Source of the DNA: Lycorma delicatula
Taxonomy: Eukaryota; Arthropoda; Insecta; Hemiptera; Fulgoridae
Length of the DNA: 64,000 nt
Reading direction: 5' to 3'
Assembly: GCF_047948215.1 (NCBI RefSeq)
Contig: NC_134465.1
Location: 13,740,522-13,804,521 of the forward strand
Each line of letters begins with the position of its first letter. Positions within the stretch are counted from its first letter, which is position 1. Of this stretch, positions 1 to 11,780 are shown piece by piece. Under the pieces are notes generated by a model. The model saw nothing but the letters and a program-made list of their open reading frames with translations. It ran no database searches and was not told where the DNA came from. The translations under genes and the position numbers were made by a program.

Positions 1-1329
1 GATTCACACTAGTTGGTACTTTACCGTTACAGAGATTTCATTTCAATTTCTGAAAATTTTATGTAGCCTTTTGCACAAAGTTGTGATCAATAAGTCAGGT
101 TACCATAAGTTTTGTGCTCGATGTGTTCCAAAAGGTGGCTGAAAAAAGAGGTGGCAGAATCTTTGATGAAGGAATATAAAATCTCCTCCACAGGTATGAC
201 AAGCATCTCAATTTATTTGGTGTCTGCATAGAAAAATAGTTTAATGATGTATTTTCAAATTGTATGTGCAAATACTTATCAGCCATCTTTCATATATAAT
301 AGACGTTAGTAAAAATTAAATTCAGAATAAATCTGTTTATAAAAATTTTACATGGAAGTATTATTTACTTTAAAGATAGTTTTAAACGGATAAATAGTTC
401 ACCTCCTCATAAGCAATTTAACTATTCATAAAAACATAGCTGCTAAACAAAACTTGAAAAAATTATTATTTGTTAAACAATAATAAAATTTAATAACATG
501 CAGTTTTTTCCAACGGCTGTTTTTTTTTCCACCAAAATGTCCTTGTCTCATACAATTGTAGCAGTTTGAATTAGGGAAAAATGTATTACATCAACGGGAA
601 ATAATTCTTTCCCAGTCAAGTGGATAATTTGACAATAGGACACGATTGTTTTTTTAACTCTTAAAATTAAACTAAACACAGTAAGGCAATTTACGGCCTT
701 TATATTCTGGTGCTGGAGTGCTGTCTTGAAAAGAAATATTCTAGTAGAATTATTTAGAAGTGGGTTGATAAAGCCCACCATAAATACGATGGAAAAATCA
801 ATGTAAATTATCCTGTATAATACGGAACCTCCACAACATAGAAAAAACAGAAAGTAAGGCACCCTGAATAATACGGAAATATACTCCATGAACTATTGAT
901 ATTAAGGAAGGAAAATTTACTACTTTATCAATTTTTAGGAGATTAAAAATTACAGTAATCTATAAGGGAGCTCTGACAGATGTACATGAATTGGCACATG
1001 AACATGCAAGCAGAAAATAGCTATAGTGGCGCCATACACATTCCACAAAAATAATCTCATTGTTTACCGTGCAATAATTTGTCTATGCTTCTTTTCTGTT
1101 AGTACTGCTGTGGGGTTTACTAGCTTGTAAACTAGACATGTATGCCAAGTTACCCAAAGTTCGTGTGTTAGTTCTTTGCTGTGTAATAATTACTGTGTTT
1201 GAGCTTTATTGTGCTCTTTTATATTGTGTCTGTATCTTATTACTGCACTGTACTGTACCTCACTGTGTAAAGGTTTATCGTAATTTTATAAATTTGTTTT
1301 TGTTTTAAAATTCACCAAAATATCCTGTA
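1..1329. other. intronic sequence, nothing recognised
   Basis: AT-rich, CpG-poor sequence inside the ARID2 gene. Short open frames on both strands show no motif I recognise. Part of it may belong to the ends of the Tigger-like element that follows. Confidence 0.6.
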
Positions 1330-2745
1330 AAAACACAGTTTTAATATAACAAAAATAAACCGATTGTTCGTCAGTTAATGAACAAGTTTAAGTGTGGAAA
1401 AACTCAGATATACAACATTTTTTAAAAATAGGGAAAATTATGGATGAGTGGTTAAAAGGAAATGAAATATGAAAAGACAGCAGAAAATTACTGGATATTA
1501 AGAAATAAATAACTGTTGTGGGAATGGTTTGTCAGCAGTAAATCTAAATATCTGCCAACTTCTGGCCATATTTTACAGTCATGCTTCACTGTTAGCTAAA
1601 AAATTAAAACAAACCTATTTTAAAGTTTCTAATGGATGGCTTGAAAGTTTTAAAAATGGACATATCATTTGGAATGAAGTTTGTGTAGAAGCAAGTGATG
1701 TCAATAAGTCTGTAGTTAAGGAACAGGAGATAAAATTTATCACTGGAAAGATGTCAAAAGAACGCCTTATTGTCCTTCTTTGCACAAGCATGGCCTGGGA
1801 ACTTCTAACACCACTCGTCACCAGTAAATCAGCAAGACCACAGTGTTTTTATCACATTAATGTTAATAAACTCCCTGTGACTTGGCGATTTAATAAAAAA
1901 AAAAGCTTGAATGACTTCTATAATAGTTGAGCGGCTGAACAATTTTAATTTTAGAATGAAAATTCAAAACTGCTGTGTTCTGTTATTTCTCGATAAAGCA
2001 ACTTGTCCTCATATCAATTTATCTAATGTTAAATTAATCTGGTTTCTACCTATCGTTACAAGCATCACACAATCATAGGATCAAGGTGTGATTTACACCA
2101 TGAAAATCCTCTACAGAAGAACGGTGTTACAATAGATTATTATGAAAATGAATGGTTTGAAGAGTGCTAATGAGCTCGTGAAATCAATTTCGGTACTTGA
2201 TGCTGTCTACTGGATTCATATGACAGTAAAGAATATAAAAGAAGAAACCGTAACAAAATGTTTTAAAAAAGATAAATTCTTATCGCTTCCTGATGGAACA
2301 ACTGTAATCTTAGATGAAGCAGAGAAAATATGAAAATTTTATAAGATTCGTGCATTACTAATGAATTTGAAATAGACGCCAATATACATGTCAACTCTGA
2401 CTACCAGTGATTTGGCTTACCAGTACTACGGCTAACAATGCCGCTGAAATAGTTTTGTCACTTCCACGAGAAGATAATGAAAACAATGAACTGCTAATTG
2501 ACAAAGATGAAGATCGTATCAAACACGGTGATTCATCAACAAGCAAAGTTTTGCAGATCCCGTCAAAATAAACTCGTACTTTGATGCAATCCAAAGCTTA
2601 AGTGACTTACAGAAGTCCACCGCAAGATAAAACAGTATTGAATTTTTGGAGTATTTGTGTAAAGCACATATTTCTTTAGAATACCATACTGTTAAAGAAA
2701 GTAAAGACAAAGCAGGTTAACATCGATTGACATGTGGAAATCATG
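1330..2745 (+). pseudogene. Tigger/pogo-like transposase remnant
   Basis: Broken pieces of a Tigger (pogo, CENP-B-like) transposase are in order on the plus strand. An N-terminal helix-turn-helix piece contains FKCGKTQIYN (about 1387-1425). The second DNA-binding piece contains KVSNGWLESFK then WNEVC (about 1620-1690). The start of the DDE domain reads MSKERLIVLLCTSM then INVNKLPVTWR (about 1750-1900). The C-terminal block reads ISVLDAVYWIHMTVKNIKEE (about 2185-2245). A final degraded piece near 2620-2705 contains SIEFLEYLCKAHISLEYHT. Stops and frameshifts separate every block, and the middle catalytic aspartate region (1950-2100) is readable only across frames. Terminal inverted repeats were not identified, so the element limits are uncertain. 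Confidence 0.82.
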
Positions 2746-3679
2746 CAAAATCAAGATAAAATGAAACTTAATCGTACATACTGTATTTTTTTTAAATGTG
2801 TTTTTATAGTTTTTGTAGTTAATTAGTGTAAAGTTAATTGTGCAATAAAAGTATCCAGTAAGCCTACAAATTGATTATTTTAATAAATTATATATTGTAT
2901 TATTCCAGTGGATTACATACAGCATTCTAGGTAAGTTGCTGTGTATTCTTGGCATGACACATTATTACTTAGCACAAACAGTACACAATATGTGTAATCA
3001 TTACTGTCATAACTAGATAAAATGGAAACCTGCCCAAAATTGAAAAATAATTTGATCCATTGGTTTCCGTTTTGAACAGGTTTTTCTGTACTACTGTATT
3101 TCATTGTTCATGATTCATGCAAATTGATGAATATTTTCGTAATTCACCCGATTCAAACCATTAAATTGTTTGTGTTTTCTTTTTTAAAACAATATTTTAT
3201 AATTTTATTAGCAAATTATTTTACTTTTTCATTTTCAATAATATAGCTAATAAACATTCAATAATCCATTATTATCTACAATGGCCTCTTGCTATTGTCC
3301 CAGTCACCATTCCATGCAGATTGTTTCTAATTACCAACACGTATTAACCCGATGAGCCATGGATATAGCAAGCTACAAGTACAATCATATATAGAAACTG
3401 AAATTCATTAAACATATATTCCAAATACTGTCCAACACAGACTTGCCTGATATATGAGCTTCATTCAATAGTAAATTTCCAAAATTAGATACTAAACCGA
3501 GCAGTTTAAGGGACCAGTTAATTAGCCCAAAAGAAAACTTTCTCATTTTTAAAGGTATACAAAAAAGAATAATGTTATATACTAAAGTTAAAATAAAGGT
3601 GTATACCAAAAATGAAAATCACAAAACTTAATAAGAACAAAACATTATAATTCAGAAAAGTTACCAGAGATTATAATTA
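2746..3679. other. intronic sequence, nothing recognised
   Basis: AT-rich DNA between two DNA transposons. Open frames of up to 74 codons lack recognisable motifs. Confidence 0.6.
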
Positions 3680-4170
3680 AGAGTGTTTCTAAAATGATGG
3701 GCTGGCTATACTTTTTCAGATTCTACTTCTAAAACTAAACGAAAAATATCCTTAGGGAAAACGGTGATTTCTCCTTTGTTCTCCCCATGTCTGCCATTTT
3801 GTTATTTTTATATAAAAATTTATATCTCAAGTTTGGATTGACAAAATAGATTAATATTTGGTAAGCATCTTGATAATAAAGTTTTAAAATTAGAAAAAAA
3901 TTAGGAATTAAATACCTTTGCAAATAATAAAATTGCGGCCTAGTTTATTTTTCAATCCGTTATATCTCTGTAAATATTAGTTTTATCAAAATTTATGTTT
4001 TGCTATAATGTTAAGACTGTTATTTTGAACAAAATTACATTTTATTTTTTGAAATCGGTTAACAAATAGTCGAACTATGGCAGAAAATTGTAATTCTGTG
4101 TATTTTCATGTCCTCCACTTTACGTTCAATTCGATTAAATATTAATTGTTTTTATTTATTGTTAATTCTA
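3680..4170 (+). repeat. left terminal inverted repeat of the 3.7-5.5 kb element
   Basis: Matches the reverse complement of 4993-5477 over nearly its whole length with scattered substitutions. Examples are the shared GGGCTGGCTATACTTTTT near the end and GTCCTCCACTTTACG near the inner limit. Confidence 0.85.
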
Positions 4171-4269
4171 GAATAATAAATTAATTCTAGTAAGTAATAA
4201 TTTTCTTACAATAAGATTTAATATTAAGTAATAATAAAACTATTGATGTTAATGTTGATAATGTTAACG

Positions 4270-4860
4270 ATGTAAAAATGAAGCTTCCTTCAACAAGAGT
4301 GGTGTTCAAAATGATCACAATCAGTGCATCTGGAACGATGAGAATCCTCATAGTACCTTCCAAAGTAGCCAACAAAGATTTCCTCTAAACATATGGACAG
4401 GTATTTTTAATGACTATCTTTTGCATCCTGTCATTCTACCAAATCGTTTAAATGAAGAAAATTATCTTGCTCATTTAATCAAAAATCTTCCGCATTTCTT
4501 GGAAGACCTACCTCTACAATTAAGAGGAAATATATGGTTTCACCACAATGGAGCTCCAGCACATATCAGGCAGTAGGTATCAGATTTCCTGCATGAAACT
4601 TTCCATGAAAAAAAAATGGATGGGCCTGCCCAATCGCCTGACTTAAACTCTCTTGACTTCTACCTGTGGGGCCATTTGAAACATTATTGTTTATTCAACT
4701 GAACACCGAGGATCTTCAACAAAGGATCGAAAATGAATTTCAAGAAATTCGGAATACTACCGGAATTTTTGAACAGTTAAGACAATCTCTCAGAAAAAGA
4801 CTGGAGACTTCCTAATGGCGGACACTTTAACATCTCTGATAACTTTTAACGATCTTAACT
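4270..4860 (+). pseudogene. Tc1/mariner-like (DUF4817-associated type) transposase, C-terminal half
   Basis: Readable blocks in order are KASFNKSGV, CIWNDENPH, NIWTGIFNDYLLHPVILPNR, FLEDLPLQLRGNIWFHHNGA, then PAQSPDLNSLDFYLWGHLKH. This order matches the insect Tc1-like transposases that usually carry an N-terminal DUF4817-type helix-turn-helix. The N-terminal half and the first catalytic aspartate are absent. The second catalytic aspartate (HDGAPAH in the family) is asparagine here (HNGAPAH). An in-frame TAG follows HIRQ at about 4575. This copy cannot be active. Confidence 0.82.
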
Positions 4861-4992
4861 GTTTAATGACACTAAATGTTGTACAATAATTAATGTAAGA
4901 TTATCACAGGTAGTTGTTTTATTTTTTTAATTATTATATCTATTATTGTGAAAAAATTAATACTTAATTTGATAATAATTTACGACACTAAA

Positions 4993-5477
4993 ATTAACAA
5001 TAAATAAAAACAATTAATATTTAATCAAATTGAATGTAAAGTGGAGGACATGAAAATACACAGAATTACAATTTTCTGCCATAGTTAGACTATTTGTTAA
5101 CTGATTTTAAAAAATAAAATGTCCTTTTGTTCAAAATAAAAGGCTTAATATTTTAACATAAGATAAATTTTGATAAAACTAATATTTACCGCGATAACGG
5201 ATTGAAAAAAAACATGGCCGCCATTTTATAATTTGCAAAGGTATATTTAATTCCTGATTTTTTTCTATTTTAAAACTATATTATCAATATGCTTACCAAA
5301 TATTAAACTGTTTTGTCAATCCAAACTTGAGATATAAATTTTTATATAAAAATAACAAAATGGCAGACAGGGGGAGAACGAAGGAGAAATCGCCGTTTTT
5401 CCTAAGGATATTTTTCATTTAGTTTTAGAAGTAGAATCCAAAAAAGTATAGCCAGCCCACCATTTTAGAAACACTCT
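4993..5477 (-). repeat. right terminal inverted repeat of the 3.7-5.5 kb element
   Basis: Inverted partner of 3680-4170. The inner limit is near the complement of TTATTTATTGTTAATT. Confidence 0.85.
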
Positions 5478-5984
5478 ATATATATATATATATATATATG
5501 TTATATGTTAAGTGAAAATTTCCTACAGACAGCACACAAAGCCAAAACGATTTACTTACCAGTAGTTCACTAGTTCTGTCAACACTAACTTTTTTGTACT
5601 GAATTTAACAAATTGTATTCAATAATGAAACATTAAATTGTAAATAAAAACAAAGTACTATAAGGAATTGTGATTAAATATGACTATGTAAGATTTAGCA
5701 AGCATCATAATTAATCTTACAGTAATACTATCAGGGACACCAGTCATCATTACAGAGAAAATACTTCCTTTATACAACCGTGTACTGGTAGTATAAGTGC
5801 ATTTAATACTTATTTTTTGTAACATTTCAGTACTTAGACTAAGTTACAACAAAGTTAATATTAATAAATTAGGATGTGTTCAAGAGCAACAACTAGGTGG
5901 TGACTTGGAGAGTGATGGCTTCAATGCTCTTCTCGACAGCTGGCCACCTTTTAAGTTGCTATTTTGAAACAGAAAATATAAAAA
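5478..5984. other. short (TA)n run and unassigned intron sequence
   Basis: A (TA)n run lies at about 5478-5500. The rest is AT-rich DNA with nothing I can assign. Confidence 0.6.
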
Positions 5985-6345
5985 AAAAAATCATTACATC
6001 TACACTGGTTCATCAAATAGCAAGGAACATCACCGTAAATTTCATAAAAACCAGAAAATATATTCAGTCATAACTGCATAACTATCAGACAAAATGCAAA
6101 AACGAAGAAAAACAAACCTACTTTTCTCAGTCGATGATGCAAGTACTGACTTAAGATAATTTTTATGAACTACAGACTCATTACTCCAGACAAGAAATAC
6201 CTCATAAGGCGCACAAATGTTGACATTGAAATTTTTAAGTTTTTTTTTAACTAACTGTTGCTTGTTCTTGGGTTTGTGGTGGCATATCCATGTTTTATCT
6301 CCTATCATGCAGTCCTGAAAGTCATCAAGGTCGGTCGGCAGTATC
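5985..6345 (-). pseudogene. possible mariner transposase fragment
   Basis: A minus-strand frame reads IGDKTWICHHKPKNKQQL, resembling the GDETW..H..P..KQQ block around the first catalytic aspartate of mariner transposases. If so, the acidic residue of DETW has become lysine. The sequence after it (FNVNICAPYEVFLVW) is only loosely family-like. The fragment is short and its limits are uncertain. Confidence 0.4.
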
Positions 6346-6509
6346 TATATTGAAACGATTGTTTGATAATCTTCTGAATCTTTTGTAAGCAAAAGTTTTT
6401 TTTCTTTATCATGATTATTAGGTTTTCTCCCTTAAATTTATAACGCTATTCTCTACATCGGTAAACACTTTGATAAAACAGAAATAAGATTATAACAATA
6501 GTATATCTT

Positions 6510-8195
6510 TCAATTGTGTTAAACAAAGATGATACACCAATATATAATACGAAAGGTAAAGTCGATAGATGGGTGGAATATATTGAAGAGTTATACGGAG
6601 GAAATGAATTAGAAAATGGTGTTATAGAGGAAGAAGAGGAAGTTGAGGAGGATGAAATGGGAGAAACAATACTGAGATCTGAATTTAAGAGAGCATTAAA
6701 AGATTTAAATGGCAGAAAGGCTCCTGGAATAGACGGAATACCTGTAGAATTACAGCGCAGTGCAGGTGAGGAAGCGATTGATAGATTATACAAACTGGTG
6801 TGTAATATTTATGAAAAAAGGGAATTTCCGTCAGACTTCAAAAAACGTGTTATAGTCATGATACCAAAGAAAGCAGGGGCAGATAAATGTGAAGAATACA
6901 GAACAATTAGTTTAACTAGTCGTGCATCAAAAACCTTAACTAGAATTCTATACAAAAGAATTGAGAGGAGAGCGGAAGAAGTGTTAGGAGAAGACCAATT
7001 TGGTTTCAGGAAAAGTATAGGGACAAGGGAAGCAATTTTAGGCCTCAGATTAATAGTAGAAGGAAGATTAAAGAAAAACAAACCAACATACTTGGCGTTT
7101 ATAGACCTAGAAAAGGCATTCGATAACGTAGACTGGAATAAAATGTTCAGCATTTTAAAAAAATTAGGGTTCAAATACAGAGATAGAAGAACAATTGCTA
7201 ACATGTACAGGAACCAAACAGCAACAATAACAATTACAATAACAAGAACATAAGAAAGAAGCCCTAATAAGAAAGGGAGTCCGACAAGGATGTTCCCTAT
7301 CTCCGTTACTTTTTAATCTTTACATGGAACTAGCAGTTAATGATGTTAAAGAACAATTTAGATTCGGAGTAACAGTACAAGGTGAAAAGATAAAGATGCT
7401 ACGATTTGCTGATGGTATAGTAATTCTAGCCGAGAGTAAAAAGTACTTAGAAGAAACAATGAATGGCATAGATGAAGTCCTACGCAAGAACTATCGCATG
7501 AAAATAAACAAAAACAAAACAAAAGTAATGAAATGTAGTAGAAATAACAAAGATGGACCGCTGAATGTGAAAATAGGAGGAGAAAAGATTATGGAGGTAG
7601 AAGAATTTTGTTATTTGGGAAGTAAAATTACTAAAGATGGACGAAGCAGGAGCGATATAAAATGCTGAATAGCACAAGCTAAACGAGCCTTCAGTAAGAA
7701 ATATAATTTGTTTACATCAAAAATTAATTTAAATGTCAGGAAAAGATTTTTGAAAGTGTATGTTTGGAGCGTCGCTTTATATGGAAGTGAAACTTGGACA
7801 ATCAGAGTATCTGAGAAGAAAAGATTAGAAGCTTTTGAAATGCGGTGCTATAGGAGAATGTTAAAAATCAGACGGGTGGATAAAGTGACAAATGAAGAGG
7901 TATTGCGGCAAATAGATGAAGAAAGAAGCATTTGGAAAAATATAGTTAAAAGAAGAGACAGACTTATAGGCCACATACTAAGGCATCCTGGAATAGTCGC
8001 TTTAATATTGGAAGGACAGGTAGAGGGAAAAAATTGTGTAGGCAGGCCATGTTTGGAATATGTAAAACAAATTGTTAGGGATGTGGGATGTAGAGGGTAT
8101 ACTGAAATGAAACGACTGGCACTAGATGGGGAATCTTGCAGACAGCTCTCCAAGATTCCATCAAACCAGTCAAATGTCTGAAGACAAAAAAAAAA
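6510..8195 (+). pseudogene. 5'-truncated non-LTR retrotransposon (RTE-like LINE), RT domain
   Basis: Blocks on the plus strand follow reverse-transcriptase order: LNGRKAPGIDGIPVELQ, CEEYRTISLTS, EDQFGFRKSIGTREAI, YLAFIDLEKAFDNVDW, GVRQGCSLSPLLFNLYME, MLRFADGIVILAES, FCYLGSKITKDGRS, YGSETWTIRVSEKKRLEAF, then a C-terminal FEMRCYRRMLK...RRDRLIGHILRHP region. The endonuclease domain is missing, so the copy is 5'-truncated near 6510. The coding part breaks by a frame change in a CAATAA-rich stretch at about 7220-7255, and by a TGA at 7666-7668 where relatives usually have arginine. The catalytic FADD box is FADG. A short A-run after the stop at 8181 marks the 3' end. Confidence 0.88.
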
Positions 8196-10606
8196 ATATC
8201 TTTCAAAAAAAGAAGATTCGAATGAGTGAAGGTAACTTTACCTTAAAGTTCAGCTGGATTTAGAATTCACATGAAGATTTGAAATATACTAAGGCGTAGA
8301 AAAATCTACACGCCAGACATACCGTGCTTTCTAGAAGACACAGTCATGTCAAGTTAGAAACCATTAAAAAGTTATTTCCCTTACATTTTTATTTTCTTTT
8401 GCAAATACAATGATGAAAATAAAAATGTGGAAACAATACGTATTAGTGTTCTGAACACCATAAAAGCTCCTTTAAAACAGTAACTAAATGAAAACGGATT
8501 TTGGTTTTACTTACAAAAAAATTTGAGGATTCATAATTTTTCAGCAAAAATTTACAAAAATTCCCAAGTATTTTGGAACCAACCCTCCTTCCATAAGAAA
8601 GAATGCTTAAATAAGGTTAAAAAAATAAACCGTACATTCAAAATGATAATTCAGGCGATGAGATGCAGCTTTATTTATTGGAAACAATAGTCTATGACTC
8701 TTGCTCAAGAAGTGATAGTTTACATATAGCTATGAAACTTCCTAGGTACTCAAGCCATAAAGATCTGTTAATTATCACCAAACCAATAAGCAGTCAATAC
8801 AGAACACTGATAATGCTAGGAAGCATTAAATTTATTTGCAATAAGAAAGTATTTAACCTTTAGGCCTCTCTATGATTTGCACTTAATTCACGGGGTAAAC
8901 TAAACAGTTGCATCAGATTGTACTTTAGCTAAAAAAAATGAGAAAAAGTTATAAAAATATTTATATCATGAGAAAATCAAATACTCTAGTAGTTTGTTAA
9001 GCGGACACTTTTTTCTCAATAACAAACAAGGAAAGATTTACTAGTCTTATGAAAAATAAACATTATCTCAAAAAAAAAGTAAATTAAACATTAATAAATC
9101 TAGTCGTTAACAAAACATACACTTAGTGGGAAAAACTTTCCAAATGATCACAGTCTGGGTAAAATTGAAGCGATTGTTACCCGTATCGGTGATCAACTAT
9201 CAGAAACACATAATGAAAAATGTAACAAATTTACAGTGGCTCTTGAAAAATAGATAGATTTTTTTTAACAGAAAAGTCCCCTCTTTCATTCTAACATAAT
9301 ATTTTTTTTAATTCAAGAACAAAATTTAAAAAAGTAAGGAGCAAAGAAACTTTCCTTCTTTGTAAGTATGATTTTTTTTAAATTTAAAATTATTATTTGT
9401 TAAATAAAATGTATATATCACATAGATCCATTTTTTAATTATTTAAATCTATATAAAAATGTTCTACAAATAAAAACTTTCTGAAATTAAATGTTTTGGT
9501 GGGTTTTCTTATTTATTAATAGACTAACCGGGTCAATAAAAAGGCATGTACATTTTTTTTCTTAATAAAAATTACTTCTAATTCATATTAGTTTGTGCAT
9601 ATATTTAAATTATTTAAAATGGCACCCTTAACCGTCAAATAAATTTAATAAAAAACTTACATTTGGATTTTTTACCAAGCAAATTAATTTCTATTTTTAA
9701 GAGTTACAGGGTAGATTAAATACTTCTGATATGAATTTAAATAACTTATATGTTTTGTAGAGGAAAAACGAATCAAAGAAAATTTTGAAACAAATTTATA
9801 ATCTAATGTTATCAAAATAAACCGGAAAACATTACTCTCAAAAAGCGTTAACAAAATTTACTTATAACTTGAAACTAAATGGTCATTTCACTTAAAACTA
9901 CCATCCTCTGTTAACAGTGGGGAAAAGTATGCGTAAAATAAATAAAAACATTAATTGACAAATAAACAGTTCTTATAAAACACTACAGAATGTGTATTTT
10001 TAAAACAACAGGAAATCTCAAAGTTGGAGGTTTCAGTGGTTTAGATATTTTTAAGCTAAACTTATGCTTTCTATTGAGATTGCATTAAATAAAAAACTTT
10101 ATTTCAATATTTCTCTAAAAACAATGTTTAAAATATACTCGCTCAATAGTGTTTCATAACTACTGTTTACCTGTCAATTGGTATTATTAATATTTTCATC
10201 TATTTGTTTACTTTTTTATCACGCATACCATTTCCTCAATGCCTACTGACAATGACCGTTTAAATCATAATAGCCACCTAATCTAGCTTTTAGATTAAAG
10301 TAAAAACTTTAAGTCAATTAAGTTTTTAGATTACAGTACAAAATTGCGATACCTTTGTTTTCCAAATTATTTCAATTATCATTCGGTCTGGCTCTTAAAT
10401 TATATTTAATTCAAAAAGTGGGCATTGTACAAATTTTAGTCAGAGAAAGTATAATATAATAATTATTAGGTCCTTCCACCATTGACTGTTTAAGATAAAA
10501 TTTTATTCAACTTCCTCAATTATTGGATGAACCTTTTATATAATTGTGTATATAAAATACACAAAATAACTGACCTAACAATAAATAAACAGATAAGAAC
10601 ACTTAC
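8196..10606. other. intronic sequence, nothing recognised
   Basis: About 2.4 kb of AT-rich, CpG-poor intron downstream of ARID2 exon 10607-10825 in transcript sense. No exon with family similarity and no mobile-element motif was recognised. Confidence 0.6.
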
Positions 10607-10825
10607 TGTGGTTGAATACGGCTGCATGTCCGAGTAGGAAGTGCAGTATACGTGGATGCTTATCCAATTTCAATGTATGTTTACCTTCGTTTGACAGCAA
10701 AGTGCATACATTAATTGCAAAATCCTGTTCATTAGGCAGAGGAGAGATCAACGACAACGCTAGCTTATCATAATCGGATGGTTTATACATATTAACAGAC
10801 AAGCCATTGTATGACCGCAACGAAT
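10607..10825 (-). CDS. ARID2: ARID2/BAP170 exon (start of helical repeat region)
   Basis: This 219-bp exon supplies two bases of a split Asp codon, 72 full codons and one leftover base. The readable core includes YDKLALSLISPLPNEQDFAI, then NVCTLLSNEGKHTLKLDK and HAAVFNH. This is the highly conserved segment after the ARID domain in ARID2 that begins its armadillo-like helical region. The acceptor is TTTTTCAG (AG complementary to 10826-10827) and the donor is a consensus GTAAGT (complement of 10601-10606). The reading frame is open throughout, in contrast to the decayed elements around it. No following exon was recognised between 1 and 10606, so the next intron is at least 10.6 kb or the next exon escaped detection. 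Confidence 0.93.
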
Positions 10826-10869
10826 CTGAAAAATATACACAAAAATTAACACTATCCGATAATAAATAC

Positions 10870-11780
10870 TGTGAATTTCAAAATGAATATAGGGATTTTA
10901 AAGTTATGTAATATTTATTAAGTTTTAATTACACCGATAAATTATACGTGAAATGAAAGAGCAACAGTTCTTCCTAATAAGTGTTCAATGTGAGCACCAT
11001 TCATCCCATGGCAAACATCCAGCCAATAGGAGAGTTCATCCCGTACCTTAAACAGCTAATCTGGAGTAATTGATGCGACAGCTGCTTCAATCCCGTGTCT
11101 CAAGTCGAGTAGGTCAGTCACTAATAGTGGCACATACACTTAATCCTTAACAAACCCACAAAGAAACAAATCGCACGAGGTAGATCAGGGAAATGTGGAG
11201 GCGTCATCAACCAAGCCATGTCATCTGGTCCCCAGTGATCGATGCAGCAGTCGAGGAGAATTTCATTCAACCGATCGCATGCGTTATGCCAGCGAGGAAG
11301 TGTACAATCTTGTCGCCAAATAAAGTTCTGCGGTTCATATTGCAGTTGAGGATAATTTCCTAGGACTTCTCACAAGACTCTCTTAACATGTTAAACATTG
11401 TCTTGATATACTCTGTCATCCTGTACTCTTCTTCCCTTTACAAATACAGCCAGCGGTTTCAAATTGTTTATATTATCTACAAACATTATTGTCACAGAGG
11501 GAGGGGTGGAACAACAAAACTTCAAATGGAATGCATATTGAACTGCGATTACAGATTCACATTTTGCAAACTACAAAACATAGAAAGCTTTCTGTTGGCA
11601 GGGGTCGCCATCTTTGCTACTAACGCTTTCAAGCAGAAGGTACAGGAAACATTTTATGAGTTTTAGCACAGCTAATACTGCTTGAGTTGTTCTTTCATTT
11701 CACGTATAGTTAATCAATGAACTGAAACATGAGAATTATTACATAGCTTTAAAGCCCCGATATTCATTTTGAAACGCTCT
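10870..11780 (-). mobile_element. small Tc1-like element with ~90-bp terminal inverted repeats
   Basis: The left end (about 10876-10962) and right end (about 11690-11775) are inverted copies. Both contain TTTCAAAATGAATAT, then a TTAAAG.TATGTAAT block and TATACGTGAAATGAAAGA. The right end finishes TTGAAACGCTCTATA, very like the ends of the elements at 3680-5477 and 22203-24117. It sits 50 bp upstream (transcript sense) of the ARID2 exon acceptor at 10826. The interior holds a minus-strand transposase remnant. Confidence 0.8.
10975..11345 (-). pseudogene. Tc1-like transposase C-terminal remnant
   Basis: The minus strand reads EPQNFIWRQDCTLPRWHNAC, then LLDCCIDHWGPDDMAWLMTP, then FPDLPRAICFFVGL, and near 10985-11090 degraded text ending in a HGMNGAHIEH-type tail. 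These correspond to the QQDGAPPHWH, WPPRSPDLTPCDFFLWG and TNGAHIEHL blocks of DUF4817-associated Tc1-like transposases. The DGAPPH aspartate lies inside a scrambled RQDCTLPR segment. Several stops and indels are present. Confidence 0.72.

Larger units (their letters stand above)
3680..5477 (+). mobile_element. Tc1/mariner-like element with ~490-bp terminal inverted repeats
   Basis: Two long inverted repeats bound a 1.8-kb element. The outer end reads AGAGTGTTTCTAAAATG on the left and its complement at 5461-5477. TA dinucleotides flank both ends, as expected for Tc1/mariner insertion. The region between the repeats carries the C-terminal half of a plus-strand transposase. The right end runs straight into a short (TA)n run (5478-5500). 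Very long repeats with a truncated gene suggest an internally deleted copy. Confidence 0.85.

Noticed and set aside
1..10606. Search for ARID2 exons downstream of exon 10607-10825
   Set aside because: No segment with ARID2-like text and matching phase was recognised. Short exons may have been missed.
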